From Chitinophagaceae bacterium BSSC1 (GTDB lineage Bacteria; Bacteroidota; Bacteroidia; Chitinophagales; Chitinophagaceae), in assembly GCA_002256435.1 (NCBI GenBank), contig NKJC01000001.1, forward strand, positions 1,550,001 to 1,614,000: a stretch of 64,000 nucleotides of DNA, given 5' to 3'. The translations under genes and the position numbers were made by a program. This document shows positions 1 through 7,883 of this stretch, piece by piece; positions within the stretch are counted from its first letter, which is position 1, and each line of letters opens with the position of its first letter. The notes under the pieces were generated by a model. It made no database searches. It worked only from the letters and a program-made list of their open reading frames with translations, and was not told the DNA's origin.

Positions 1-1
1 C

Positions 2-457
2 ATCAAACGTGACCTCTATGAAGGTGGTATGCGCGAACCGATGATTGCACGCTGGCCCGCCATGATCAAGCCCGCACAAGTGTCAACACAAACCGGCGCC
101 TTCTGGGATTTTCTACCCACGTTTGCCAGTCTTACCAAGCAAGCCATTCCCGCAGGGATTGATGGGCTCTCTATCTTGCCAACACTCACTGCCAAGGGCA
201 AGCAAGAACAACACGAATATTATTACTGGGAGTTTCACGAGAATGGCGGCAGACAAGCCGTTCGCATGGGCGATTGGAAGGGTGTTAGATACAACGCTTC
301 TACCAATCCAAATGGACCCATTGAACTCTATAACCTCAGCACCGATCTTGCCGAGAAAAACAATCTTGCCTCCACCCGCCCCGATCTTGTTGCACGCATG
401 GCCGAGATTATGAAAACTGCGCATGTTGAGAATCAGGATTTTCCGTTTTTTAAATAG
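2..457 (+). CDS. Sulfatase, C-terminal part (cut by window edge)
   Basis: The reading frame is open from the first bases of the window and ends at a TAA. The visible part begins KRDLYEGGMREP, the conserved strand-turn of type I (formylglycine-dependent) arylsulfatases. It continues with the typical sulfatase C-terminal subdomain, including YYWEFHENGGRQAVRMGDWKG and an ELYNLSTDLAEKNNLA stretch near the end. These are the usual landmarks of the last third of S1-family sulfatases, which hydrolyse sulfate esters, in Bacteroidota often on polysaccharides. The catalytic Cys/Ser and any signal peptide lie upstream of the window, so substrate and location cannot be judged. A fucose catabolic cluster lies 2 kb downstream, but a link to sulfated fucans is only a guess. 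Confidence 0.9.
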   Translation: MKRDLYEGGMREPMIARWPAMIKPAQVSTQTGAFWDFLPTFASLTKQAIPAGIDGLSILPTLTAKGKQEQHEYYYWEFHENGGRQAVRMGDWKGVRYNASTNPNGPIELYNLSTDLAEKNNLASTRPDLVARMAEIMKTAHVENQDFPFFK

Positions 458-539
458 CGATCTGGATCATTTGCAAATGATGGATTAAGACTTGAGATTT
501 GGAAGAGCTTCAGAAATTTCTTCTGGTCAGATCAACCTC

Positions 540-672
540 AACTTCATGTCTAAAGGTTGCGACTGATACTTGTTTTTCGGCCGTTTAAAAAAGGCCGTTT
601 TTTATACACGTTCTAGTATAAAAATGGACTTTAATTTATTTTCTCAAAAACTAAGTGTACTCCGCCAAAATC
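540..672 (-). repeat. Dispersed intergenic repeat, single-core copy
   Basis: The 405-bp gap between the sulfatase and the toxin gene holds no gene I can support. Read on the minus strand it shares long blocks with the region at 47270-47632: ACTTAGTTTTTGA, then AGTCCATTTTTATACTAGAAC, then TATAAAAAACG followed by a CCTTTTTTAAA block. The core is TATACTAGAACGTGTATA (603-620 in reverse orientation), with TATAC/GTATA arms. This copy has one core; the other has four. Beyond about 600 toward lower coordinates the similarity becomes patchy. Confidence 0.75.
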
Positions 673-862
673 GTCTCCTACAATCAGGTGTTTTACGCAA
701 TCAAATTGGGTGTTTTAGCCCTTGACAGCACTTTTTATGAAATGTACTTTTACTGGTATGATTTATTGACTAACTACATTGATTTATAATAAGTTGTTCA
801 TCAAAATTGACTACTAGTATGTTGGAATTCAAAAAATATATCAAAAATAAAGTTTCCTTATA

Positions 863-1246
863 ATGAAACTTATATTTAATTTTAACTCAGAGGATGCTGA
901 TTTTGAAAATTCAAAATTCAAGGTTGTTTTTTTGGAAGACGCTTTTGTTTTTTTGAAAGGACTTCCAGTTAAGCATGCACAAAAAATTCTTCAAGGGATT
1001 AGGAAGTCACAGCTTGGTAATGATTCAGTATTCTTTAAAAAAATTGATTCAGATATTTGGGAATTTAGAACCCTTTATCAAGGCTTACAATACAGACTAT
1101 TAGCTTTTTGGGATAAAAGAGATAAGAATAATACATTAGTTATAGTAACTCATGGCTTTATAAAGAAACAAAGTAAAGTGCCTGATTTACAAATTAAACG
1201 TGCAATTACTATTAGGCTTCTTTATTTTAAAAATTTGACGCAATGA
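863..1246 (+). CDS. higB: HigB/RelE-type toxin (phage Gp49-like family)
   Basis: A 127-residue basic protein with the pattern of Gp49-like/HigB toxins of the RelE superfamily: KILQGIRKSQLGNDSVFFKKI, then DIWEFRTLYQGLQYRLLAFW, and a late VIVTHGFIKKQSKVP block. These toxins are ribosome-dependent mRNA interferases; the conserved WEFR and the HGFxKK segment hold basic residues used in RNA binding. Its last bases overlap the downstream antitoxin start as ATGA, so the two are translationally coupled in toxin-first order, typical of higBA. The gene is more AT-rich than its neighbours, in keeping with mobility of TA loci. Family assignment is firm, activity inferred. Confidence 0.88.
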   Translation: MKLIFNFNSEDADFENSKFKVVFLEDAFVFLKGLPVKHAQKILQGIRKSQLGNDSVFFKKIDSDIWEFRTLYQGLQYRLLAFWDKRDKNNTLVIVTHGFIKKQSKVPDLQIKRAITIRLLYFKNLTQ

Positions 1247-1593
1247 AAAAGTATTCACTAGAAGAAGTGCAAGATTCCATAGTTGGTAAAAAGGGGAGTA
1301 GAAGTCGTAACGATTTTGAACTTGAATTATCTTTGGACCAAATTGGTTTTAAAATCAAACAAGTGAGAATTGAAAAAAACTTGACTCAAGAAGCACTTGG
1401 AAAATTGGTTGGGGTTCAAAAGGCCCAAATTTCTAAATTGGAATCTAATTCAAGTAATGCATCTATTTCTACCATTGTTCGAGTATTTAAAGCAATGAAT
1501 GCCACTGTGCATTTTAAAGTAGAAATGAATACTAATAAAAGTAACAATCAATTAAGGAAAAGATTTTCTGCAATTCAGCACTTAGAAGCTTAA
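1243..1593 (+). CDS. higA: HigA-type antitoxin, XRE helix-turn-helix
   Basis: A 116-residue partner of the upstream toxin. Residues about 33-90 form an XRE/Cro-type helix-turn-helix: IGFKIKQVRIEKNLTQEAL, GVQKAQISKLESN, and ASISTIVRVFKAM. Proteins of this type bind the toxin and repress the shared promoter. The start ATG overlaps the toxin stop by 4 bp. The N-terminus (about residues 1-30) carries a short region before the HTH that may contact the toxin. I see no well-formed palindrome just upstream of the operon, so the operator is not assigned. Confidence 0.88.
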   Translation: MKKYSLEEVQDSIVGKKGSRSRNDFELELSLDQIGFKIKQVRIEKNLTQEALGKLVGVQKAQISKLESNSSNASISTIVRVFKAMNATVHFKVEMNTNKSNNQLRKRFSAIQHLEA

Positions 1594-1599
1594 ATAATT

Positions 1600-2223
1600 C
1601 TAAAACTTAATCTTCCGTTTGCAGATATATCCCCACCAAAGAATATATGCCGCAATGGTTCGGTAGGGTTCCCAGGCTTGGGCAATGGTAAGGGCTTCTT
1701 CTTTACTTAAATGAGTTAGACCCTTGATTTCTTTGAGGCGGTTCATGAGTGCAATATCGCCCGTGGGGAAGTGATTGGGGCGGTGTAGGGCCATCATCAA
1801 ATACACGTCTACGGTCCAGTCTCCAATGCCTTTGATTTTTTTGAGTTCTATTCTAATGGTTGCGTCATCCAGTTGATTCAACTTTTTCAAATTGAGGGTT
1901 TTGTCTGTAATGGCCTGCGCCAATGCACGGGCATAGACCATTTTCTGTCTACTAAAATAACAGGCGCGCATTTCTTCATCAGAAAGCGATAATAAAATGG
2001 CTGGAGTGATTTTGGGAAGCTTGGCGCGGAGTTGATCCATAGCGGCGCGGGCCGATGCAAGCGAAACCTGTTGCTCCAATATAATATGGATCAGCGTTTC
2101 AAAATTGGGTTCTCGATGCCAGAAAGGTGGATAGCCATATTGCTCAATCGTATCGCGCAGCTCCGCATCTTTTTTACAAAGCTGTTTGCAATACTTGACT
2201 AGTGTTTCTGCGGTAAATTCCAT
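1600..2223 (-). CDS. DNA-3-methyladenine glycosylase, AlkA/HhH-GPD type
   Basis: A 207-residue HhH-GPD base-excision glycosylase that would remove alkylated purines from DNA. The helix-hairpin-helix is visible as LKKIKGIGDWTVDVYLMMAL, followed by the catalytic aspartate region FPTGDIALMNRLKEI. The N-terminal block with FETLIHIILEQQVSLASA is the usual first helix pair of the family. It is shorter than E. coli AlkA (which has an extra N-terminal domain) and matches the compact form common in Bacteroidota. It is convergent with the antitoxin gene, with 6 bp between the stops. I choose the ATG at 2223 because family homology begins close behind it. Confidence 0.9.
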   Translation of the reverse strand: MEFTAETLVKYCKQLCKKDAELRDTIEQYGYPPFWHREPNFETLIHIILEQQVSLASARAAMDQLRAKLPKITPAILLSLSDEEMRACYFSRQKMVYARALAQAITDKTLNLKKLNQLDDATIRIELKKIKGIGDWTVDVYLMMALHRPNHFPTGDIALMNRLKEIKGLTHLSKEEALTIAQAWEPYRTIAAYILWWGYICKRKIKF

Positions 2224-2254
2224 TAAGCGCCTTCCAATTTATTCGCAAACTAAT

Positions 2255-3517
2255 TTAATTAATGCTTGCTTTGGAAGCTTTTATTTGATGACCCTTAATA
2301 GCAAAGTAAATCACATACGCATAACAAACCAGTGGTGCAAAGAAAGCGTATCGGATACCAACATTGTCTGAAATAGATCCCATGATGGGTGGTACAATGG
2401 CGCCTCCAACAATTCCCATGATCAAAAGAGACGATGCGGTTTTGGTATAAGCGCCTAGGTCTTTGATGCTTAATGTAAATACAATGGGATACATGATAGA
2501 AGTGAATAAGCCTATAAATACCAAGGACCAGATGGATGTATAGCCAGTGGTGATGATGGCTAACAACACCAATAGAAAAGCGCCTAGGGAAGATACTACC
2601 AACATTTTAGGCGGACTAAATTTCTTGAGTATATATGATCCGAATAATCTTCCGGCTAGAACCAAGGCCATAAACACGGTGATGAATAAAGCAGACTTTT
2701 GTTCGGTGAGTCCTTCTAATTCCATGGACTTGGAATAGCGAATTAGAAAACTCACAATCCCTACTTCGGCGCCTACATAACAAAACACCGAGCCAATGCC
2801 ATACATAGCGTGTGAGAATTGGAAAATCTTTTTAAAGGAATAATTGCTTTGTTCTTCATCTGCAATGGTTGAAAGTTTGATAAAGCAGAGTAACAAACCC
2901 ATGGCAATGAATAAACCTGCCAATCCTAGGTAGGGTAGTTTTACCAAGTTGGCTTCAGCAGTTAAAAATGCTTGAAGTTCTGTAGCGCTAAATGAATCAA
3001 TGCTTGTTTGTGGAATGTCTTTCTCGTGTAAGAGCAAGAGCGCTCCAATATAGGGTGCAATAGTTGCTCCCAATGAACCCACGGCTGCGGATAAACTTAA
3101 TCTACTAGAAGCACCTTCTGGATCTCCTAGTTTGGAGATATAGGGTGTTGCGGTTACTTCTAAAAAAGTAAATCCTGCAGCCATGATAAATAGTGCCAAA
3201 AGAAATATGGGATAATACCTGATTTCCGCAGCGGGATAAAATAATGCTGCACCAAGGGCCGCGGTTAATAATCCCGTAATCATTCCAACTCGGTATCCTT
3301 TCTTTTGAATAAAATATCCTGCCGGGATAGCCATTAAAAAGTATGCCCCAAAAAAAGCAGATTGGATGAGTGAAGATTCTAGGTCTGTTAATTGGCAGGC
3401 TCGTTTTAAATGCGGAATTAAAATATCGTTGATATTCCTACTCATGTTCCAGAAAAACATGAGACACATCACTATGAGCAGAGGAAATAAAATACTAGAA
3501 GTTTTGGTTTGTTTCAC
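2255..3517 (-). CDS. fucP: L-fucose permease-like MFS transporter
   Basis: A 420-residue inner-membrane protein with about twelve hydrophobic segments and the FucP signature region: PHLKRACQLTDLESSLIQSA near residue 37 and TATPYISKLGDPEGASSRLS in the middle of the first half. FucP-type permeases bring in L-fucose, or related sugars, with protons. It is the last gene of a minus-strand run with fuconate dehydratase and an SDR enzyme, which supports a deoxysugar substrate. The 22-bp gap to the dehydratase suggests co-transcription. Galactose or glucose transport by a FucP relative (GluP) is the main alternative, made less likely by the neighbours. Confidence 0.85.
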   Translation of the reverse strand: MKQTKTSSILFPLLIVMCLMFFWNMSRNINDILIPHLKRACQLTDLESSLIQSAFFGAYFLMAIPAGYFIQKKGYRVGMITGLLTAALGAALFYPAAEIRYYPIFLLALFIMAAGFTFLEVTATPYISKLGDPEGASSRLSLSAAVGSLGATIAPYIGALLLLHEKDIPQTSIDSFSATELQAFLTAEANLVKLPYLGLAGLFIAMGLLLCFIKLSTIADEEQSNYSFKKIFQFSHAMYGIGSVFCYVGAEVGIVSFLIRYSKSMELEGLTEQKSALFITVFMALVLAGRLFGSYILKKFSPPKMLVVSSLGAFLLVLLAIITTGYTSIWSLVFIGLFTSIMYPIVFTLSIKDLGAYTKTASSLLIMGIVGGAIVPPIMGSISDNVGIRYAFFAPLVCYAYVIYFAIKGHQIKASKASIN

Positions 3518-3539
3518 GTGGGTTGGTTATGGTGTTGAA

Positions 3540-4769
3540 CTAGTTGGTTTCTTTTAAATCGCAACTGCTGCCTGGTGTTTCTGGAGTTTTATAAACGCCA
3601 TTTTCAATTTTCACGGGGTTTACAAAATGCTTTTGTAAGTGTGGAATATGTTCTAAGAACAAAGCTTCATGCCCCAGTTTAATATGGTTGAATAACACCA
3701 AGTGTTGGTGTAACTGTCCCATATCGCCCACGTGCGGCACAACTGGAATCCCAAATTTTTTGCTCAATAAACTCACTGCAATAAATTCACTAACACCTGC
3801 AACCCTTACTGCGTCTACCTGAACAAAGCCTACTGATTTTGTTTGCAAGAAATTCTTGAATAAGATTCTATTGGGTACGTGTTCACCCAAGGCAATTTTT
3901 GTTGGGGCAATGGCATCTGCCAAAACCTTATGTGCCATTACATCATCTGGATGCGTGGGCTCTTCAATCCAATAAGGATTCATGCTCTGCAATTCTCTAC
4001 AAATGATTCTTGCTTGTGGTAGGGTCCATTGTTGATTGGCGTCTAACATAATCTTTGCCTCATCACCCGCTACATCTCTAACTATATGCGCCCTTCTAAT
4101 ATCTCTTTCAAATTCTTTGGAACCCACTTTTAATTTCATAGCAGTAAATCCTTCTGCCACTGCTTTTTTACAATTCTCTCTTACTTTTTCATCGCTATAA
4201 TTAAACCAGCCAATAGAAGTGTCATAACCTGGATAGCCCTTGGTTAAAATGCCGCTTCTTTCTGAGTTAGTACTTTCTTGCTGTTTGATTAACTCAATAG
4301 CCTGAGTTCTGGTTAGTTCATCTTCTAGATAACTAAGATCAAGCGTATTCACTATTTGTTCTGGACTCAAACTGATCAATAATTTCCAAAGGGGTACGCC
4401 TCTTTTCTTTGCCCACAAATCATAACAGGCATTGGTTACAGCGGCTAGTCCTAAATGCACAACACCTTTGTGTGGCCCCAACCACCTAAACTGTTGTTCA
4501 TTAGATAGTGCGTGTAAATGAGAACCAAAATTGGCCATGAGTTCTTCAATATCTTTTCCTTTAAGTGTCTCTGCATAAAAAGCGGCTGCCTTGCAAACCA
4601 GGTCATTACCTTCTCCTACGGTAAAAGCAAAACCCGTTCCTACCAAACCGGAATCGTCTACTAATTTGCATACTGCATAAGAGTAAACAGGGTCTCTGTG
4701 TATGGCATCGCTGCCAGCACCTGCTCCAAGTGGAAATCTTCTGTCTTCTATGATGATCTTCTGAATCAT
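3540..4769 (-). CDS. L-fuconate dehydratase, enolase superfamily
   Basis: A 409-residue member of the mandelate-racemase-like enolase superfamily, most like L-fuconate dehydratases, which convert L-fuconate to 2-keto-3-deoxy-L-fuconate. The catalytic pieces are in order: Lys motif TAMKLKVGSKEF, metal ligands in IMLDANQQWTLPQ, WIEEPTHPDDVMAHK and ALGEHVPNR, and the catalytic His in VPHVGDMGQLHQHLV. The N-terminus DRRFPLGAGAGSDAIHRDP is diagnostic of the fuconate dehydratase group, with the capping residues after the first strand. Cytoplasmic. It sits between the permease and an SDR dehydrogenase in what looks like an oxidative (non-phosphorylating) fucose route. Confidence 0.9.
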   Translation of the reverse strand: MIQKIIIEDRRFPLGAGAGSDAIHRDPVYSYAVCKLVDDSGLVGTGFAFTVGEGNDLVCKAAAFYAETLKGKDIEELMANFGSHLHALSNEQQFRWLGPHKGVVHLGLAAVTNACYDLWAKKRGVPLWKLLISLSPEQIVNTLDLSYLEDELTRTQAIELIKQQESTNSERSGILTKGYPGYDTSIGWFNYSDEKVRENCKKAVAEGFTAMKLKVGSKEFERDIRRAHIVRDVAGDEAKIMLDANQQWTLPQARIICRELQSMNPYWIEEPTHPDDVMAHKVLADAIAPTKIALGEHVPNRILFKNFLQTKSVGFVQVDAVRVAGVSEFIAVSLLSKKFGIPVVPHVGDMGQLHQHLVLFNHIKLGHEALFLEHIPHLQKHFVNPVKIENGVYKTPETPGSSCDLKETN

Positions 4770-4790
4770 AATTTAATTTTATGGGGAACC

Positions 4791-5552
4791 TTATAATCTA
4801 TATCCTAATTCTGCGCCGCCACTAATGGGCAAAATGCATCCAGTAATAAATCGGGCTTTTTCTGATAACAAAAAGACGCAAGCATCTGCCACTACATCGC
4901 CCGAAGGGCAATAGCCCAATGGATGTATCTTGTCTAGATAATTTTCAATCTCAGTGCTATTGGGTTGTTCTTTTGACCAGTCTCTCAACATGGGCGTCCA
5001 TACACCTGCGGGTGCAACGGCATTGACTCTGATCCCAAATTTGGCATAATCCAATGCCATTGACTTGGTCAGGGTGTTCATGGCTCCCTTTGTTGCAGAA
5101 TAGGCTGCGTGTAATTCTTGTCCAATCTCAGCCACCAAACTGCTGGTATTGAGAATGGTTCCCTTACTTGCTTTTAATGCTTCAAAACCATATTTAGTGG
5201 TTAGGTAAACCGATTTTAGATTCACGTTCATCAGCTTGTCCCATTCCTGTGTGGTGGTTTCGTGGATGGCTTTGGAAGGATAGGCAATTCCGGTATTATT
5301 GTGAATGGCGTCTATGCGTCCAAAATGCGCGATGGTTTGTTCTATGGCATCTTTTACAAGTACTTCATCAGAAACATCGCAGGGCAAACAAAGATGTGCA
5401 CCTCCAATTTCCTTGATCACGGCTTCAATGGCTGTTTGATCAAGTGCTGCAATGGCCAGGAGGGCTCCCTCCTTGGCATAGGCTTTGGCGCATTCGGCAC
5501 CAATACCCATTGAACCCCCAGTAAGAAAAATGACTTTGTTCTTAAGTAGCAT
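4791..5552 (-). CDS. SDR-family dehydrogenase of the fucose cluster
   Basis: A 253-residue classical short-chain dehydrogenase. The nucleotide-binding glycine motif is TGGSMGIG near residue 11, the second motif is HNNTGI (a variant of NNAG), and the catalytic pair is in AAYSATKGA (Tyr/Lys). Classical SDRs reduce or oxidise sugar hydroxyls with NAD(P). Beside fuconate dehydratase it is likely L-fucose dehydrogenase or 2-keto-3-deoxy-L-fuconate dehydrogenase; sequence reading alone cannot separate these. It is the first gene of the minus-strand operon, divergent from an AraC regulator, with a shared 153-bp promoter region. Confidence 0.85.
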   Translation of the reverse strand: MLLKNKVIFLTGGSMGIGAECAKAYAKEGALLAIAALDQTAIEAVIKEIGGAHLCLPCDVSDEVLVKDAIEQTIAHFGRIDAIHNNTGIAYPSKAIHETTTQEWDKLMNVNLKSVYLTTKYGFEALKASKGTILNTSSLVAEIGQELHAAYSATKGAMNTLTKSMALDYAKFGIRVNAVAPAGVWTPMLRDWSKEQPNSTEIENYLDKIHPLGYCPSGDVVADACVFLLSEKARFITGCILPISGGAELGYRL

Positions 5553-5705
5553 AGCAAGGTTAGTTGAACAGGTTAAAATAGATTAACTGTTTGTTAGAAT
5601 ACAAATAAAAACCTTGTTTTCCAGCTATTTGCCTGCAATATTATCCGATTATTGCACTATTTTACCATAATCCATTCGGCGGCAGTTAGCCCAATAACCC
5701 AATAA

Positions 5706-6575
5706 TTGCTCATGCGTCCACAGCTTTTAAAAATTACATCGGGGCCCTCCATCTCCTTTAGTGCCAGACAAGACGCCATGCCCTATGTCAATAATAATTG
5801 GCATTATCACCCCGAAATAGAATTGATTCATGTGATGCAGGGTGAGGGAACCCTTTTTGCAGGCGATACTTCTATTAGATTTAGCCCAGGAAATTTGATT
5901 TTAATTGGTGCGCAGTTGCCCCACTATTGGCGATTTGATGATGGTTATACTCAGGGACAACCTCAACCATCATTGATTGAGTTAACGCAGTTTTGCGATG
6001 ATTTTTGGGGCAAGGATTTTTTGAGCTTACCCGAGAATCAAGCCATTAGAAAATTATTGGAAAGGGCCAAACGCGGGATGCTGATCAATGAAGCCATTGC
6101 TGCTAATGCAAAAGAAATTTTAACCCAATTAATTCTCTCAGAAGGAACTGAGCGATTGATTTCTCTCATGCAATTATTGCAGGTGCTTTCTAAAGACCAT
6201 CAACCCAACTATATTTCTTCTGCCAACCATTTTGAATTTGTCTCTTCTGAAAATGAAAGAATCAATGCCATTTACAATTATGCCCTAACGCATTTTAAAC
6301 AGAAAATTTATTTGAAAGACGTAGCAGCCATTGCCAATCTAGCCACCAATTCTTTTTGCCGATATTTTAAATCCAGAACCAGAAAAAGTTTTTCTGTATT
6401 GATCATTGAACTGCGTGTGGGTTATGCCTGCAAACTCTTAGCAGAGAAAAGCATGAGCATCAAAGAAGTTTGTTTTGAAAGTGGCTTTAATAGCTTCACC
6501 AATTTCAACAAACAGTTTAAATTATTAAAGGGCATGCAACCCAATGAATATAGAAAACGGATGGGGTTTGAATGA
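5706..6575 (+). CDS. AraC-family regulator with cupin sensor domain
   Basis: A 289-residue transcription regulator. The N-terminal half looks like a cupin: HYHPEIELIHVMQGEGTLF, then a GNLILIGAQLPHYW segment, typical of sugar-sensing AraC proteins. The C-terminal 100 residues contain both helix-turn-helix units, the first around LKDVAAIANLATNSFCRYFK and the second around SIKEVCFESGFNSFTNFNK, ending with MQPNEYRK. It is transcribed away from the fucose genes, and the shared 153-bp intergenic region makes it the likely activator of that operon. The effector is unknown; fucose or fuconate is inferred from context. Confidence 0.88.
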   Translation: MLMRPQLLKITSGPSISFSARQDAMPYVNNNWHYHPEIELIHVMQGEGTLFAGDTSIRFSPGNLILIGAQLPHYWRFDDGYTQGQPQPSLIELTQFCDDFWGKDFLSLPENQAIRKLLERAKRGMLINEAIAANAKEILTQLILSEGTERLISLMQLLQVLSKDHQPNYISSANHFEFVSSENERINAIYNYALTHFKQKIYLKDVAAIANLATNSFCRYFKSRTRKSFSVLIIELRVGYACKLLAEKSMSIKEVCFESGFNSFTNFNKQFKLLKGMQPNEYRKRMGFE

Positions 6576-6666
6576 TGAAGTATTTCTAAAAAAATTTCAT
6601 AGCATAAATCTTTTTACAATTTATTGGTAATTAACTCATTAGAAGAGAATTAAATTTAAGTAGCAA

Positions 6667-6698
6667 TATTTAATTTCACTTATAAGTGAAATTAAATA
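6667..6698. promoter_or_regulatory. 32-bp perfect palindrome, likely TA operator
   Basis: The 32 bases at 6667-6698 are a perfect palindrome with no spacer, centred on CACTTATAAGTG. It lies just upstream of the toxin relic and antitoxin, where XRE-type antitoxins usually bind to repress their own operon. The rest of the gap after the AraC gene is AT-rich with no other feature I can support. Confidence 0.7.
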
Positions 6699-6726
6699 AA
6701 AATTTATTTACCTTCAATTTGAGTTT

Positions 6727-6822
6727 GTGCATTACGAAATAGTTGAAATGTCAGAGTTCTCGGGTGCTGGAGCAACAGTTTATTCAGTTATTGAGAACCA
6801 TGCAGATGAAACATTATTTTAA
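6727..6822 (+). pseudogene. Truncated Gp49-like toxin relic
   Basis: A short open frame with a GTG at 6727 (the frame is open from about 6700). It encodes HYEIVEMSEFSGAGATVYSV followed by IENHADETLF and a TAA. This closely matches the first 35 or so residues of the RelE/Gp49-like toxins common in Bacteroidota, which run on for roughly another 90-100 residues with an LRLYCIRYG-like core; that part is missing. The stop overlaps the antitoxin ATG by one base (TAATG). It may be the scar of a deletion that removed the toxin body, or a retained leader that couples translation of the antitoxin. Family recognition comes from memory of the pattern, not from a search. Confidence 0.6.
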
Positions 6823-7115
6823 TGAATATGAAGACTGAAGCAAAAGCTAGAAAACATAGCTCTCCTTTATTAAGAGAAGTTTTGTCAGAGGTAAGTAAGG
6901 TTGAAAAAAAGCAAATTATCAATAAATATGCTGTTGCAACAAAGTTGGATCAGTTATTGGAATTGCGTGGATGGAATAAAACAACATTTGCTGAAAATAT
7001 AAATAGACATCCTTCAGAAATTACAAAATGGCTGAGTGGCACACACAATTTTACCATTGATACTTTAACGGAAATAGCAGACACTTTTAAAATCTCTATT
7101 GCTGAATTATTTTAA
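6822..7115 (+). CDS. Orphan XRE antitoxin of a degraded TA pair
   Basis: A 97-residue protein with an XRE helix-turn-helix in its second half: ATKLDQLLELRGWNKTTFAE, then HPSEITKWLSGTHNFTIDTL and a final IADTFKISIAEL. The first 40 residues are a charged helix (EVLSEVSKVEKKQ) that would normally embrace the toxin. The toxin in front of it is reduced to a short relic, so the protein is probably an orphan repressor acting on the 6667-6698 palindrome. Such orphans can protect against incoming related toxins; that role is speculation. Confidence 0.8.
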   Translation: MNMKTEAKARKHSSPLLREVLSEVSKVEKKQIINKYAVATKLDQLLELRGWNKTTFAENINRHPSEITKWLSGTHNFTIDTLTEIADTFKISIAELF

Positions 7116-7127
7116 AGAATCATTTTT

Positions 7128-7883
7128 TTATTTCTTTTTAAACCCTTCCAAGAACACACGAGCTTCTGCTGTGAGAATTAATCTACCACTGATAGCAGCA
7201 CGGCTGAGTAATAATTCATTCCAGTGCTCGGTACCGGACCAGAATGCTGCTTTGATTTCTGCCATTGCTGCGGGGCTAGATGCGGCTAGGGTAGTTGCCA
7301 GGTTTAATATGGCGGCGTCCATAGATGTTATGTCTGAGTGAACAGAGGCATAGAGTCCTTTTTCTTGGGCCCATTGGGCCGATCTAAAACCAGTGGCATC
7401 TATGGCCAATTCATAAGCCGCGGAAAGTCCTATTTTTCTTTCTACCGCGGGGCCTACTACAAAGGGTCCAATGCCCACGGCTAGTTCGGATAATTTAATG
7501 GATGCGTCTAGGGTTCCAAATGTATAATCGCATGATGATGCTAGACCAACACCGCCACCAATGGCTTTTCCTTGTACACGGCCGATGATAAATTTAGGGC
7601 AGGTACGCATGGCATTGATCACGTGGGCAAAGCCGCTAAAGAATTCCAATCCTTCAGCCTCAGTGGTAATTTGTAACAACTCGTCAAAGGATGCGCCGGC
7701 GCAAAATGTTTTGGCTCCGCCAGATTGTAAGATCAACACCTTGCAAGAAGCATCGCCCCCGGCAATGGTAACGGTGTTTGCCAATTCTTTTAAAATGGCC
7801 GATGGCAGTGAATTGTGTTGAGCCGTAAAAAACTCAATCACGCCAATGCCATTGTTTACCTGATAGCGTACATAATTTTCCAT
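7128..7883 (-). CDS. Enoyl-CoA hydratase/isomerase
   Basis: A 251-residue crotonase-fold protein. The oxyanion-hole segments are FCAGASFDELLQ (near residue 60) and GKAIGGGVGLASSCDYTFG (near residue 105), and the catalytic-acid region is LSELAVGIGPFVVGP. In crotonases these catalyse hydration or isomerisation of acyl-CoA. Its ATG directly abuts the paaZ stop, so the two are one transcript and it is probably part of phenylacetate or another aromatic-acid catabolic route (PaaF/PaaG-like). The usual SELxxG glutamate is present. The exact reaction is not decidable by eye. Confidence 0.85.
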   Translation of the reverse strand: MENYVRYQVNNGIGVIEFFTAQHNSLPSAILKELANTVTIAGGDASCKVLILQSGGAKTFCAGASFDELLQITTEAEGLEFFSGFAHVINAMRTCPKFIIGRVQGKAIGGGVGLASSCDYTFGTLDASIKLSELAVGIGPFVVGPAVERKIGLSAAYELAIDATGFRSAQWAQEKGLYASVHSDITSMDAAILNLATTLAASSPAAMAEIKAAFWSGTEHWNELLLSRAAISGRLILTAEARVFLEGFKKK

